DNA of 64,000 bases from Rubrimonas sp036735545 (GTDB lineage Bacteria; Pseudomonadota; Alphaproteobacteria; Rhodobacterales; Rhodobacteraceae): assembly GCA_036735545.1 (NCBI GenBank), contig DAINOD010000005.1:1-64000 (forward strand), given 5' to 3'. The notes beneath the pieces are model-generated. The model searched no databases and was not told the origin of the DNA. It was given only the letters and a program-made list of their open reading frames with translations. A program made the translations under genes and the position numbers. Positions 18,840 to 29,512 of this stretch are shown here, piece after piece (position 1 is the stretch's first letter; every line of letters begins with the position of its first letter).

Positions 18840-19111
18840 CCGGCGGTTCCGCTCAACTCCAGCGCCAGCGCGTGGACCGGGCCGGCGAGTTCCTCGGCCA
18901 GCGCGCGGTTCACGGCGCGCTGGCGGTCCAGCCGGCTGAGCCCGTCGAAGGCGGACGCGCGCATCCTGACGCGAAAGTGCGTCTCGCCGCCCTCGCGCCA
19001 GCCGCCGTGGCCGCGGTGCTGTTCGCTCTCGTCGTGGACCTCAAGCGTCTCCGGCGCGAAGGCCGCCTCCAGCTTGGCGCGCAACGTCGCCGTGACTTTT
19101 CCGTCGGCCAT
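18836..19111 (-). CDS. bolA: BolA family protein
   Basis: This 91-residue protein has the BolA-like fold pattern: an N-terminal helix (TATLRAKLEAAF), EVHDESEQHRGHGG with the [2Fe-2S]-ligand histidine region, HFRVRMRASAFDGLSRLDRQRAVNRAL in outline, and a C-terminal VHALALEL strand. BolA proteins work with monothiol glutaredoxins in iron-sulfur handling. It leads the ybgC-tol block and is divergent from the J-domain gene. Confidence 0.92.
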   Translation of the reverse strand: MADGKVTATLRAKLEAAFAPETLEVHDESEQHRGHGGWREGGETHFRVRMRASAFDGLSRLDRQRAVNRALAEELAGPVHALALELSGTAG

Positions 19112-19187
19112 GACCGCTCTCCGCCCTTACCCGCTTGGCCGCATCGGCCGCTGCGCTATGCTCGCGCGAACGCCCGAGGGAGACCCG

Positions 19188-19856
19188 ATGCGGCAGCGCC
19201 CGCCCTTCGACTACGACGTGAGCGTGACCGCCGACAAGGCGCGTCGCGCCCGGCGACGCGCGGGCCTGGAGGGACCGGCGGCGCGGGCGGCGCGGCTGTG
19301 CGAGCATCCCGCCTGCGACCGACCCGGCACGCACCGCGCGCCGCGCTCGCGCGATGCGCTGGACAGCTTCCGGTGGTTCTGTCTGGACCATGTGCGCGAA
19401 TACAACGCGCGCTGGGACTATTTCGCCGGGCTGGAGGGCGAGGCTGTCGAGCACATGGCCGACCGGGCGCGGCTCTGGGACCGGCCGACCTGGCGGCTCG
19501 GCGGCCAGCCGCGCGGGCCGATGGGCGCGCAGCCCCACGCCGACGGCCGGGCGTGGGAGCGTTTCGGCTTCTCCGACCCGCTCGACGTGCTCGGCCGCAA
19601 CGCCACCCTGAACCCGGGCCGCGCAGCGCAGCGCGAGCCGGCGCGTATCCGGCTGCCCCAGAACGTCGTCAGCGCGCTGGAGGTGCTGGGCGGCGCGCCG
19701 ACCGAGACGCGCGCGCAGCTGCGCACGCGGTATCGCGCGCTGGTCAAGGACCTGCACCCCGACATGAACGGCGGCGACCGACGCGACGAGGGCCGGCTGC
19801 GCCGCGTGCTCTGGGCCTGGGAGCAGATCAAGGCGAGCCGCGACTTCGTGGCGTGA
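19188..19856 (+). CDS. J-domain (DnaJ-like) protein
   Basis: The 222-residue protein carries a C-terminal J domain (LEVLGGAPTETRAQLRTRYRALVKDLHPDMNGG in outline) whose HPD tripeptide activates an Hsp70 partner. The N-terminal part has a Cys/His cluster (CEHPACDRPGTH and FCLDHVREYN) that may bind zinc. I associate this type with Rhodobacterales genomes, divergent from bolA. The client is unknown. ATG 19188 follows a GAGGGAG-like ribosome site. Confidence 0.88.
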   Translation: MRQRPPFDYDVSVTADKARRARRRAGLEGPAARAARLCEHPACDRPGTHRAPRSRDALDSFRWFCLDHVREYNARWDYFAGLEGEAVEHMADRARLWDRPTWRLGGQPRGPMGAQPHADGRAWERFGFSDPLDVLGRNATLNPGRAAQREPARIRLPQNVVSALEVLGGAPTETRAQLRTRYRALVKDLHPDMNGGDRRDEGRLRRVLWAWEQIKASRDFVA

Positions 19857-19906
19857 CCGGACCCCGGCGCGGCCAAGCGCCGCCGCCCCATGGTCGAGCC
19901 GAGAGT

Positions 19907-19920
19907 TGACGTTTACGTCA
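19907..19920. promoter_or_regulatory. Palindromic operator upstream of the beta-oxidation genes
   Basis: TGACGT-TT-ACGTCA is a perfect 6+6 palindrome 41 bases before the acyl-CoA dehydrogenase start. The overlapping TTGACG could be a -35 element, so a bound repressor would block it. It resembles operators of MerR-type regulators of acyl-CoA and branched-chain catabolism (LiuR class) as I remember them; no regulator gene adjoins. Confidence 0.5.
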
Positions 19921-19961
19921 GATGCGATAGCGTCCGCCCCACGCCACAAGCAGGAGCCCGC

Positions 19962-21752
19962 ATGCCGACCTACACCCCGCCCCTCCGCGACTTCCGCTTC
20001 GTGCTGCACGAGACGCTGCGTATCCACGAGCGCGCCGAGATCGCGGGCTACGCCGACCTCACCCCCGACTTCACCGAGGCCGTGCTGGGCGAGGCCGGGC
20101 GCATCGCCGCCGAGGTGCTGATGCCGCTGAACGCGGCCGGCGACCGCGGCTGCGTGCTGGAGAACGGCGTGGTGCGCACGCCGAAGGGTTTTCGCGATGC
20201 CATCGAGACGCTGCGCGAGGGCGGCTGGCCGGCGCTGGAATGCGACCCGGCCTATGGCGGCCAGGGCCTGCCCAACGTCATCGCGCTGTCGGTCGGCGAG
20301 ATGCAGTCGGGCGCCAACATGGCGCTGATGATGTACAACGGCCTGACCCATGGCGCCTATTCGGCGCTGATGCATCACGGCTCGGACGAACAGAAGTCCA
20401 CCTATCTGCCGAAGCTGACGTCCGGCCACTGGACCGGCACGATGAACCTGACCGAGCCCCATTGCGGCACCGACCTCGGCCTGCTTCGCACGAAGGCCGA
20501 GCCGCAGGGGGACGGCAGCTATCGGCTCACGGGGCAGAAGATCTTCATCTCCGCCGGCGAGCACGACCTCGCCGAGAACATCGTCCACCTGGTGCTCGCC
20601 CGCATCGTCGGCGCGCCGGAGGGCGTCAAGGGCATCTCGCTGTTCGTCTGCCCGAAGGTCCTCGTGAACGAGGACGGCTCGCTCGGGGCGCGCAACGGCG
20701 TCTCCTGCGGCAAGGTCGAGGAGAAGATGGGCATCCACGGCAACGCCACCTGCGTCATGAACTTCGACGGCGCGACCGCGTGGCTGGTGGGTGCGGAGAA
20801 CAAGGGCCTGCGCGCCATGTTCACCATGATGAACGAGGCGCGCATCCTCGTGGCGATGCAGGGGCTCGGGCAGGCGGAGGTCGCCTACCAGAATGCGGCG
20901 GCCTATGCGAAGGATCGCCTTCAGGGTCGCGCCGTCACGGGCCCCGCGGCGCCGGACAAGCCCGCCGATCCCCTGATCGTGCACCCGGACGTGCGCCGGC
21001 TGCTGCTGGACCAGAAGGCGTGGATCGAGGGCGCGCGCTGCTTCATGCTGCTGGGCTCGACGCTGATCGACGCCGAGCACCGCCACGACGACCCGGCCGA
21101 GCGCGAGAAGGCGGCCGACCTGATCGCGCTGCTGATCCCGGTGCTCAAGGGCGTGCTGACCGACGTGGGCTTCGACTGCGCGGTGAAGGCGCAGCAGGTG
21201 CTCGGCGGGCACGGCTACATCGCCGAGTGGGGCATGGACCAGTTCGTGCGCGACGCCCGCATCGCCATGATCTACGAGGGCGCCAACGGCGTGCAGGCGC
21301 TCGATCTGGTCGGCCGCAAGCTGCCCATGAAGGCGGGCGCCCCGATGATGGCGTGGTTCGCGCTGGTGCGCGACTTCATCAAGGCGCATGAGGGCCACGA
21401 GGCGCTGAAGCGCGACTTCCTCGACCCGCTGAAGGCGGCCTCGAAGGACCTGCAGGCGGCGGCGACGTTCTTCATGGAGCAGGGCATGAAGGACCCCAAC
21501 GCGGCGCTGGCGGGCTCGAACGACTTCATGCACCTGTTCGGCCATGTCGCCATCGGTCACGCCTGGGCGATGATGGCCGAGGCCGCGCACCGCGCCCTTG
21601 CGGCCGGCGACGACGAGGGCGACTTCTACGCCAACAAGCTGCGCACGGGGCGCTACTACATGAGCCGGCTTCTACCCGAGACCGCCGTGCGGCTGGCGCG
21701 CATCCGCTCCGGCGCGGCGCCGGTGATGGACCTGCCGGCGGAGGCCTTCTGA
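19962..21752 (+). CDS. Acyl-CoA dehydrogenase (long form with C-terminal extension)
   Basis: The 596-residue flavoenzyme makes the 2,3-double bond of acyl-CoA in beta-oxidation. It has MNLTEPHCGTDLG, the FAD-binding KIFISAGEHD and GIHGNATCVMNFDGA blocks, the catalytic-base helix region and QVLGGHGYIAEWGMDQFVRDARI, then the C-terminal extension typical of the ~590-residue class that includes DmdC-like enzymes. ATG 19962 starts the conserved MPTYTPPLRDFRF opening. The thiolase start overlaps its stop by one base. Confidence 0.92.
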   Translation: MPTYTPPLRDFRFVLHETLRIHERAEIAGYADLTPDFTEAVLGEAGRIAAEVLMPLNAAGDRGCVLENGVVRTPKGFRDAIETLREGGWPALECDPAYGGQGLPNVIALSVGEMQSGANMALMMYNGLTHGAYSALMHHGSDEQKSTYLPKLTSGHWTGTMNLTEPHCGTDLGLLRTKAEPQGDGSYRLTGQKIFISAGEHDLAENIVHLVLARIVGAPEGVKGISLFVCPKVLVNEDGSLGARNGVSCGKVEEKMGIHGNATCVMNFDGATAWLVGAENKGLRAMFTMMNEARILVAMQGLGQAEVAYQNAAAYAKDRLQGRAVTGPAAPDKPADPLIVHPDVRRLLLDQKAWIEGARCFMLLGSTLIDAEHRHDDPAEREKAADLIALLIPVLKGVLTDVGFDCAVKAQQVLGGHGYIAEWGMDQFVRDARIAMIYEGANGVQALDLVGRKLPMKAGAPMMAWFALVRDFIKAHEGHEALKRDFLDPLKAASKDLQAAATFFMEQGMKDPNAALAGSNDFMHLFGHVAIGHAWAMMAEAAHRALAAGDDEGDFYANKLRTGRYYMSRLLPETAVRLARIRSGAAPVMDLPAEAF

Positions 21753-22963
21753 TGACCGACGCCTACATCTTCGACGCCGTGCGCACCCCGCGCGGCCGCG
21801 GTCGGGCCGACGGCGCGCTGCACGAGGTCACCTCGCTCAGGCTGGCCGCGGGGGCGCTGAAGGCGATCCGCGACCGCAACGGGCTCGACACCGCGCTGGT
21901 GGAGGACGTCATCCTCGGCTGCGTCACGCAGGTCGGCGAGCAGGGCGGCGGGCTGGCGCGCTCGGCCGCGCTCTACGCAGACTACGACGACCGGGCGCCG
22001 GGGCTCACGATCAACCGCTTCTGCGCCTCGGGGCTGGAGGCGGTGAACCTCGCCGCGGCGCAGGTGCGCGCGGGCGTCGGCGAACTCTACGTCGCCGGCG
22101 GCGTGGAGAGCATGAGCCGGGTGGCCATGGGCTCGGACGGCTACGCCATCGCCGCGGACCCCTATCTCGCCATGAAGACCCATTTCGTGCCGCAGGGGAT
22201 CGCGGCGGACCTGATCGCCACCGAATACGGCTTCTCCCGCGACGACGTGGACGCGCTGGCGGTGGAGAGCCAGAAGCGCGCCGCCCGGGCGTGGGAGGAA
22301 GGCCGCTTCGACCGCTCGATCGTGCCCGTGCGCGACGTGAACGGCGTGGTGATCCTGGCCCGCGACGAGCACATGCGGCCGCAGACCGACATGCAGAGCC
22401 TCGGCGCGCTGAAGCCCGCCTTCAGGGACATGGGCGAGACCATGCCCGGCTTCGACGCCGTGGCGCTGATGCGCTATCCGCATCTGGAACGCATCGAGCA
22501 TGTCCACCACGCCGGCAACAGCTCCGGCATCGTGGACGGCGCCGCGGCGGTGCTGATCGGCTCGCGCGAGGCGGGTGCGGCGATGGGGCTCACGCCTCGC
22601 GCGCGCATCCGCGCCATGGCGCGCGTGGGAACGGACCCCACGATCATGCTCACCGGGCCGGTTCCCGCCACCGAGAAGGCGCTGAAGGCGGCGGGCATGG
22701 GCGTCGGCGATCTCGACGTGATCGAGGTGAACGAGGCGTTCGCGGCCGTGGTGCTGCGCTTTCTGCAGGCTTTCGACGCCGATCCCGCCAAGGTGAACCC
22801 GAACGGCGGCGCCATCGCGCTCGGGCACCCGCTGGGCGCCACCGGGGCCATGATCCTCGGCGCGGCGCTGGACGAGCTGGAGCGCACGGGCAAGGGCGTG
22901 GCGATGGCGACGCTCTGCGTGGCCTCCGGCATGGGGGCCGCCACGATCATCGAGCGTGTCTGA
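21752..22963 (+). CDS. Acetyl-CoA C-acyltransferase (thiolase)
   Basis: Thiolase cleaves 3-ketoacyl-CoA to acetyl-CoA and a shortened acyl-CoA. The 403 residues include the nucleophilic cysteine in NRFCASGLEAVN, the VEVNEAFA-type block, the catalytic histidine in GGAIALGHPLGATGA and the second cysteine in LCVASGMGAA. It partners FadJ at 23978 to form a complete beta-oxidation multienzyme. Confidence 0.95.
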   Translation: MTDAYIFDAVRTPRGRGRADGALHEVTSLRLAAGALKAIRDRNGLDTALVEDVILGCVTQVGEQGGGLARSAALYADYDDRAPGLTINRFCASGLEAVNLAAAQVRAGVGELYVAGGVESMSRVAMGSDGYAIAADPYLAMKTHFVPQGIAADLIATEYGFSRDDVDALAVESQKRAARAWEEGRFDRSIVPVRDVNGVVILARDEHMRPQTDMQSLGALKPAFRDMGETMPGFDAVALMRYPHLERIEHVHHAGNSSGIVDGAAAVLIGSREAGAAMGLTPRARIRAMARVGTDPTIMLTGPVPATEKALKAAGMGVGDLDVIEVNEAFAAVVLRFLQAFDADPAKVNPNGGAIALGHPLGATGAMILGAALDELERTGKGVAMATLCVASGMGAATIIERV

Positions 22964-23058
22964 GCACGCGCCCGCCATGGCGTCGCCCGATTGGCGCGGC
23001 GATGCTGCGGGGCCGCGAATCATCCTGCGCGGCGATCCCGGACCGAGGTGCGCGTCGC

Positions 23059-23484
23059 ATGGATGACCTCCGCGACTTTTTCGAGAACTACCGGACGGCG
23101 CTGGAGCGCGCGGAAGTCGACGCTGTCGTGGCGGCCTATCGCACGCCGCTGCCGGTGATCCGACCCGACCGCGTCATCATGGTGGAGACGGCCCAGACGC
23201 TGCGGGTCGAGATCCTCAAGATCCTCGATTTCTATCGCTGGTCGGGGATGCGCCGGCTCGCGATGGTCGACTACCGCGTCGACGGCTTCGACCCGGGGCT
23301 GAGCCTCGTCAGCCTCGCCTGGCGGCCGACCACCGCGGCAGGCGAGGAGGTCGCGTCCATCGACGTCACCTATGTCGTGCGGCGGATCATGGACGGGGCC
23401 CGGATCGCGGCGGTCATCGCGCACAACGAGGAGCGTCGGCGCACGCCGATCATCCGCGAGTCTCTGGAGGCGCTGAAGGACTGA
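23059..23484 (+). CDS. NTF2/SnoaL-like small protein
   Basis: This 141-residue protein looks like an NTF2-like cone fold: an N-terminal helix with DLRDFFENYRTALERAEVDAVVAAY, then alternating strands ending in ASIDVTYVVRRIMDGARIAAVIAHNEE in outline. Members are often isomerases, hydratases or ligand carriers, but no catalytic pair can be picked out. It overlaps the cupin gene by one base (TGATG) and lies inside the beta-oxidation cluster. Confidence 0.6.
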   Translation: MDDLRDFFENYRTALERAEVDAVVAAYRTPLPVIRPDRVIMVETAQTLRVEILKILDFYRWSGMRRLAMVDYRVDGFDPGLSLVSLAWRPTTAAGEEVASIDVTYVVRRIMDGARIAAVIAHNEERRRTPIIRESLEALKD

Positions 23485-23945
23485 TGCCCAAGATCGACCT
23501 CGACGCGCTGCCGGAGCAGACCGGCACGGGCTATCCTCGCCGGCTCGCGGCCGCCGTGGCCGGCCGCTCGCGCAAGGCGCTGGGCGACGCGGCGGGGCTG
23601 ACGCAGTTCGGGGTGAACCTCGTCACCCTCGCCCCCGGCGCCGCGTCCTCGCTGCGCCACTGGCACGAGAACGAGGACGAGTTCCTGTGGGTGCTCGAAG
23701 GCGAGGCGGTGCTGGTGGAGAACGCGGGCGAGACCGTCCTGCGCGCCGGCGACGCGGCGGGCTGGAAGGCGGGCGTGGCGGACGGTCACCACCTCGTCAA
23801 CCGCTCGGCGGCGCCGGTTCGCTTCCTTGTGGTCGGCACGCGCGCGGAACGCGAGGTGGCGCACTACTCCGACGTCGATCTGCTCTACCGTTGCGCCGAC
23901 GACTTCGACGGCTTCACCCGACGCGACGGCTCGCCGCCCGACTGA
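23484..23945 (+). CDS. Cupin domain protein
   Basis: The 153-residue protein carries one cupin barrel with the metal-binding motif 1 as HWHENEDEFLWVLEGE (two His and one Glu) and motif 2 at VADGHHLVNRS. It could be a small metal-dependent enzyme or a sensor of a metabolite. Translation is coupled to the NTF2-like gene. No substrate is evident. Confidence 0.8.
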   Translation: MPKIDLDALPEQTGTGYPRRLAAAVAGRSRKALGDAAGLTQFGVNLVTLAPGAASSLRHWHENEDEFLWVLEGEAVLVENAGETVLRAGDAAGWKAGVADGHHLVNRSAAPVRFLVVGTRAEREVAHYSDVDLLYRCADDFDGFTRRDGSPPD

Positions 23946-23977
23946 CCTGCCGCCCGACCGACATGAAGGATGCCCGC

Positions 23978-26182
23978 ATGGCCGACATCTTCACCTACGC
24001 CGTGGACGACGGGGTCGCCGTCATCACCTGGGACCTGCCGGGCGCCTCGATGAACGTGCTGACGCTCGACGGCGTGCGCGACCTCGACGCCGCGGTGGAC
24101 CGCGCCCTGGCCGACGCCGCGGTGCGGGGCGTGGTGATCGGCTCGGCCAAGCGCGACTTCGCCGGCGGAATGGACCTCGGCGTGATCGCCGGCCTGAAGG
24201 CGCAGGCCGGCGCCGATCCCGCGGCGCGTCTGTTCGAATTCGTCATGCAGTTGCATGGGGTTCTCCGCAAGATCGAGCGCGGCGGCGCCGATCCCAAGAC
24301 CGGCAAGGGCGGCAAGCCCTTCGCCTGGGCTTCGCCGGGCACGGCCATGGGCATCGGGCTGGAGCTGGGCCTCGCCTGCCACCGCCGCTTCGCCGCCGAC
24401 AATCCGAAGGCGAAGATCGGCCTGCCCGAGATCATGGTGGGCATCTTCCCCGGCGCCGGCGGCACGACGCGGCTGGTGCGGATGCTGGGCGTGATGGGCG
24501 CCGCGCCCTTCCTGCTGGAGGGCCGCACGCCCGACCCGAAGGGGGCCAAGACGGCCGGGCTGATCGACGAGGTGGTCGCGCCGGAGGCGCTGCCGGAGAC
24601 CGCCAAGGCCTGGGCGCGCGAGGCCGGCGAGGCCGCCGTGCCGAAGCCGTGGGACCAGAAGGGCTACCGGATGCCCGGCGGCGCGCCCTTCACGCCGGCG
24701 GGCTTTCCGACCTTCCTCGGCGGCGTGGCGATGACCCACGGCAAGACGCGCGGCGCCTTTCCGGCGGCCAAGGCGCTGCTGTCGGCGGTCTACGAGGGCG
24801 CGCTGGTGGACTTCGACACCGCGCTGCGGATCGAGGCGCGCTGGTTCGTGAACTGCCTGATGAATCCTTCCGCAGAGGCGATGATCCGCAGCCTCTTCCT
24901 CGACAAGCAGGCGCTGGAGAAGGGCGCCGTGCGGCCGAAGGACGTGCCCGACCAGAGCGTGAAGCGCCTCGGCGTGCTGGGCGCGGGCATGATGGGCGCG
25001 GGCGTCGCCTATGTCGCGCTGATGGCGGGGATCGAGGTCGTGCTGATCGACCGCGACGAGCCCGCCGTCGCCCGCGGCCGCGCCACGGTGGAGGGGCTGT
25101 GCGACGACGCGGTGAAGTCCCGCCGCCTCGACGCCGGCGGCCGCGAGGCGGCGCTCGCGCGGCTGACCGCGACGCCGGACTACGCGGCGCTGAAGGGCTG
25201 CGACCTCGTGGTGGAGGCGGTGTTCGAGGACCCGAAGGTGAAGGCCGAGGCGACCGCCAAGGCCGAGGCGCATCTGGGCGCCGAGGCGGTGTTCGCGACC
25301 AACACCTCCACCCTGCCCATCACCGGGCTTGCGAAGGCCAGCCGCGATCCGTCGCGCTTCGTGGGGGTCCACTTCTTCAGCCCTGTCCACAAGATGATGC
25401 TGGTGGAGATCATCCGCGGCCGCGAGACCGGCCCGGTCGCGGTGGCCAAGGCGCTCGATTTCGTGCGGCAGCTGCGCAAGACGCCGATCGTCGTGAACGA
25501 CGCGCGGTTCTTCTACGCCAACCGCTGCATCCTGCCTTACGTCAACGAGGGGCTGCGGATGCTGACCGAGGGCGTGGCGCCCGCGCTGGTGGACAACGCC
25601 GCGCGGATGCTGGGCATGCCCGTGGGCCCGCTGCAACTGGTGGACGAGACCTCGCTGGAGCTTGGGCTGAACATCGCCCGCGCCACGAAGGCCGCGCTGG
25701 GCGACGCCTATCCCGAAAGCCCCGCGGACGCGCTGCTGGCCACGATGGTGGAGGCGCACGACCGCAAGGGCCGCAAGAACGGCCGTGGCGTCTACGACTA
25801 CGACGGGCGCGGCCGGCGGCAGGGCTTCTGGCCCGGCCTCGCTGAGCTGTGCCCGCGCGCCGCGGCCCAGCCGCCGGTGGAGGAGGTCAAGCATCGCCTG
25901 CTGCTGGCGCAGGCGCTGGAGGCGGTGCGCGCGCTGGAGGAGGGCGTGCTGACGGACGTGCGCGAGGGCGACGTGGGCGCCATCCTCGGCTGGGGCTTCG
26001 CGCCGTGGTCGGGCGGGCCGTTCAGTTGGCTCGACATGGTGGGCGCCGCCGAAGCGGTGCGGCTCTGCGACGACCTCGCCGCGCGCCATGGGCCGCGCTT
26101 CGCGGCGCCGACGATGCTGCGCGAGATGGCGACGACGGGCGGGCGCTTCCGCGGCGCCGCCGCGCCGGCGCAGGCCGCGTGA
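23978..26182 (+). CDS. fadJ: Fatty acid oxidation complex alpha subunit (enoyl-CoA hydratase / 3-hydroxyacyl-CoA dehydrogenase)
   Basis: The 734-residue bifunctional enzyme hydrates enoyl-CoA and oxidises 3-hydroxyacyl-CoA. The N-terminal crotonase half has FAGGMDLGVIAGL, GLPEIMVGIFPGAGGT and AKTAGLIDEV; the dehydrogenase half has the NAD fold LGVLGAGMMGAGVAYVA, FATNTSTLPIT and the HFFSPVHKMMLVEII block with the catalytic histidine. The ATG at 23978 has AAGGA seven bases upstream, better than ATG 23963. fadB is an equally possible name. Confidence 0.93.
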   Translation: MADIFTYAVDDGVAVITWDLPGASMNVLTLDGVRDLDAAVDRALADAAVRGVVIGSAKRDFAGGMDLGVIAGLKAQAGADPAARLFEFVMQLHGVLRKIERGGADPKTGKGGKPFAWASPGTAMGIGLELGLACHRRFAADNPKAKIGLPEIMVGIFPGAGGTTRLVRMLGVMGAAPFLLEGRTPDPKGAKTAGLIDEVVAPEALPETAKAWAREAGEAAVPKPWDQKGYRMPGGAPFTPAGFPTFLGGVAMTHGKTRGAFPAAKALLSAVYEGALVDFDTALRIEARWFVNCLMNPSAEAMIRSLFLDKQALEKGAVRPKDVPDQSVKRLGVLGAGMMGAGVAYVALMAGIEVVLIDRDEPAVARGRATVEGLCDDAVKSRRLDAGGREAALARLTATPDYAALKGCDLVVEAVFEDPKVKAEATAKAEAHLGAEAVFATNTSTLPITGLAKASRDPSRFVGVHFFSPVHKMMLVEIIRGRETGPVAVAKALDFVRQLRKTPIVVNDARFFYANRCILPYVNEGLRMLTEGVAPALVDNAARMLGMPVGPLQLVDETSLELGLNIARATKAALGDAYPESPADALLATMVEAHDRKGRKNGRGVYDYDGRGRRQGFWPGLAELCPRAAAQPPVEEVKHRLLLAQALEAVRALEEGVLTDVREGDVGAILGWGFAPWSGGPFSWLDMVGAAEAVRLCDDLAARHGPRFAAPTMLREMATTGGRFRGAAAPAQAA

Positions 26183-26189
26183 CGGCGCC

Positions 26190-26726
26190 ATGGGACCGAT
26201 GCGCGCGCCCGCCTTTCTCGACTGGGCCGCGGCCCAGCCGGCCGGGCGGTTCGAGCTGATCGACGGCTATGTCTCGCGCGTCCCCGCCCAGTCCCCGGCG
26301 GCGACGCGGGCCGCGGCCGACGCGGCGCGCAGCTTCGCCATGGCGCTGAGGCGCTCGGGCGTCGCCGGGCGCGTCTTTCCGGGCGGGTCGCCGGTGCTGA
26401 TCGACGCCGCGACGGTGCTGGCGCCCGACGTGGTGGTGGGCATCGGCGGCGCGCTGCGCGCAGACGGGGTGGAGGCGGACGCGCCGCTGATCGTCGTGGA
26501 GGCGGGGGAGCGCCCTGCCCTTTCGGCGCAGGCGCGGGCGGCGCGCTATCTGCGCGCCGGCGGGGTGGTCCATGTGGTGACGGTGGACCCGGCCGCGCGC
26601 TGCGCGGTGTGCCGGCGGCTGGGCGCGGACGGGCGGATGCAGACGCGCGAGCAGCGCTCGGGCGCGATGGCCTTCGACCCGCCGGGGCTGGAGCTGTCGA
26701 TCGAGGATCTTTTCCTCACGCGCTGA
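26190..26726 (+). CDS. Uma2 family (DUF820) restriction-endonuclease-like protein
   Basis: This 178-residue protein follows the Uma2 pattern of a PD-(D/E)XK fold: FLDWAAAQPAGRFELIDGYV with the first acidic residue, LAPDVVVGIG, then LIVVEAGE and a late KARRYL-like block (AQARAARYLRAGGVVHVVTVD). Uma2 genes are usually uncharacterised and frequent in cyanobacteria and actinobacteria, so its place eight bases after fadJ in a lipid operon is odd. The lysine expected after the EXE pair is not obvious, so it may be inactive. Confidence 0.75.
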   Translation: MGPMRAPAFLDWAAAQPAGRFELIDGYVSRVPAQSPAATRAAADAARSFAMALRRSGVAGRVFPGGSPVLIDAATVLAPDVVVGIGGALRADGVEADAPLIVVEAGERPALSAQARAARYLRAGGVVHVVTVDPAARCAVCRRLGADGRMQTREQRSGAMAFDPPGLELSIEDLFLTR

Positions 26727-26805
26727 CCCTTTCCGCGACGACCCGGCGGCCCCTATCCTGCGCGACCGACCCGCCGGCAGACGCGGGCGGCGGGGAGGAT
26801 CGCCG

Positions 26806-28425
<1,620 letters not shown>

Positions 28426-28486
28426 GAAAGCCGGCGCGCGCCGGGCTTCGGGGGGCTGGGATGCGGGCGACCCGGCGACGACGGGC

Positions 28487-29434
28487 ATGACGGCGGCGCC
28501 TGGCTTTGCGCTGCTGGAGGCGGTCGGCTGGTACGCCGAGCGGCCGGAAGATCCCGCGCGCGAGGTGCTGGTCAGTTTCGGCGACGCCTCGCTGGTGATC
28601 CAGTCCTTCGACGAGACCCCGATCGCGCATTGGCCCATCGGCGGGCTTGTGGAGATCCGCGGACCCGCCGCGATGACGCTGGCGCCGGACGCCGAAGCGC
28701 CCGAGCGGCTGACGCTGCAGGACCGCGACATGATCGCCGCCATCCGCGCCCTGCGCCCCGGCGGGCCGCGGGCGCCCGCGGGGCGCCGACGCCGTCCGCC
28801 CCTCGGCCAGATCATCGCGCTGGCGCTGGCCGCCCTCGCGGCGCTGCTGGGCTGGCGTGTCTGGCCCTCGATCCCGGACCTGCTCGCCGCACAGACGCCG
28901 CCGGCGGCGCGCGCCGCGCTGGGCGACGCGGTGGTGGCTGCCTATGCGGGCGCCGCGGTCTGCGACGACCCTGCGGCGCGGCGCGCGCTGGTGGCGCTGG
29001 CGCGACCGCTGGCGAACATTCCGGCCGACGGGCCGGTGGCGCTGAGCGTGGTCGACGTGGCGCGGACCGACGACGCGCTCGCCGTGGCGGCGCCGGGGGG
29101 CCGCGTGGTGATCCTGCGCGCGGCGCTGCGGCGGGCCGAGGCTCCCGAAACCCTGCTGCGCGCCGTCGCCGAGGCGCTGGTCGAGGCTGAGGCGCGCTCG
29201 CCGACCGCCGCCGCGCTCGCCGCGGCCGGCGTCGCCGGCCTGCGCGCGGCGCTCGGCGGCAGCCTGCGGGCGGCGGCGGTGACCGAGGCCGGCGCCCGCC
29301 TGCTCGCCGCACCCCGCCCCGCCGCCGACGAGGCCCGACGCGCCAGGGCCGCCGACTTGCTCGGCCCGGAGACGTCCCGCGACGACGCGTTGACCGCCGC
29401 CGCGCTGGCCGCGCTGCGCCGCGGGTGCGGCTGA
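28487..29434 (+). CDS. Membrane protein resembling an M48-type protein without the zinc motif
   Basis: The 315-residue protein has an N-terminal beta-rich domain (VLVSFGDASLVIQSF, AHWPIGGLVEIRG, ERLTLQDRDMIAAIRAL), one membrane span at about residues 105-125 (LGQIIALALAALAALLGW) and a C-terminal domain with APGGRVVILRAALRRA, as found in M48-peptidase-like Rhodobacteraceae proteins. At the place of HExxH it reads AVAEALVEAEA, so no zinc site remains. It could be a structural or regulatory pseudoenzyme. This assignment comes from pattern memory only. Confidence 0.6.
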   Translation: MTAAPGFALLEAVGWYAERPEDPAREVLVSFGDASLVIQSFDETPIAHWPIGGLVEIRGPAAMTLAPDAEAPERLTLQDRDMIAAIRALRPGGPRAPAGRRRRPPLGQIIALALAALAALLGWRVWPSIPDLLAAQTPPAARAALGDAVVAAYAGAAVCDDPAARRALVALARPLANIPADGPVALSVVDVARTDDALAVAAPGGRVVILRAALRRAEAPETLLRAVAEALVEAEARSPTAAALAAAGVAGLRAALGGSLRAAAVTEAGARLLAAPRPAADEARRARAADLLGPETSRDDALTAAALAALRRGCG

Positions 29435-29512
29435 AGGGCGTTAACCGACGACATCGACGTTTCGCTGCAAGCGGCGCGAGACTTGGGGTGAAATCCGCGC
29501 TATGCTTTCCTA

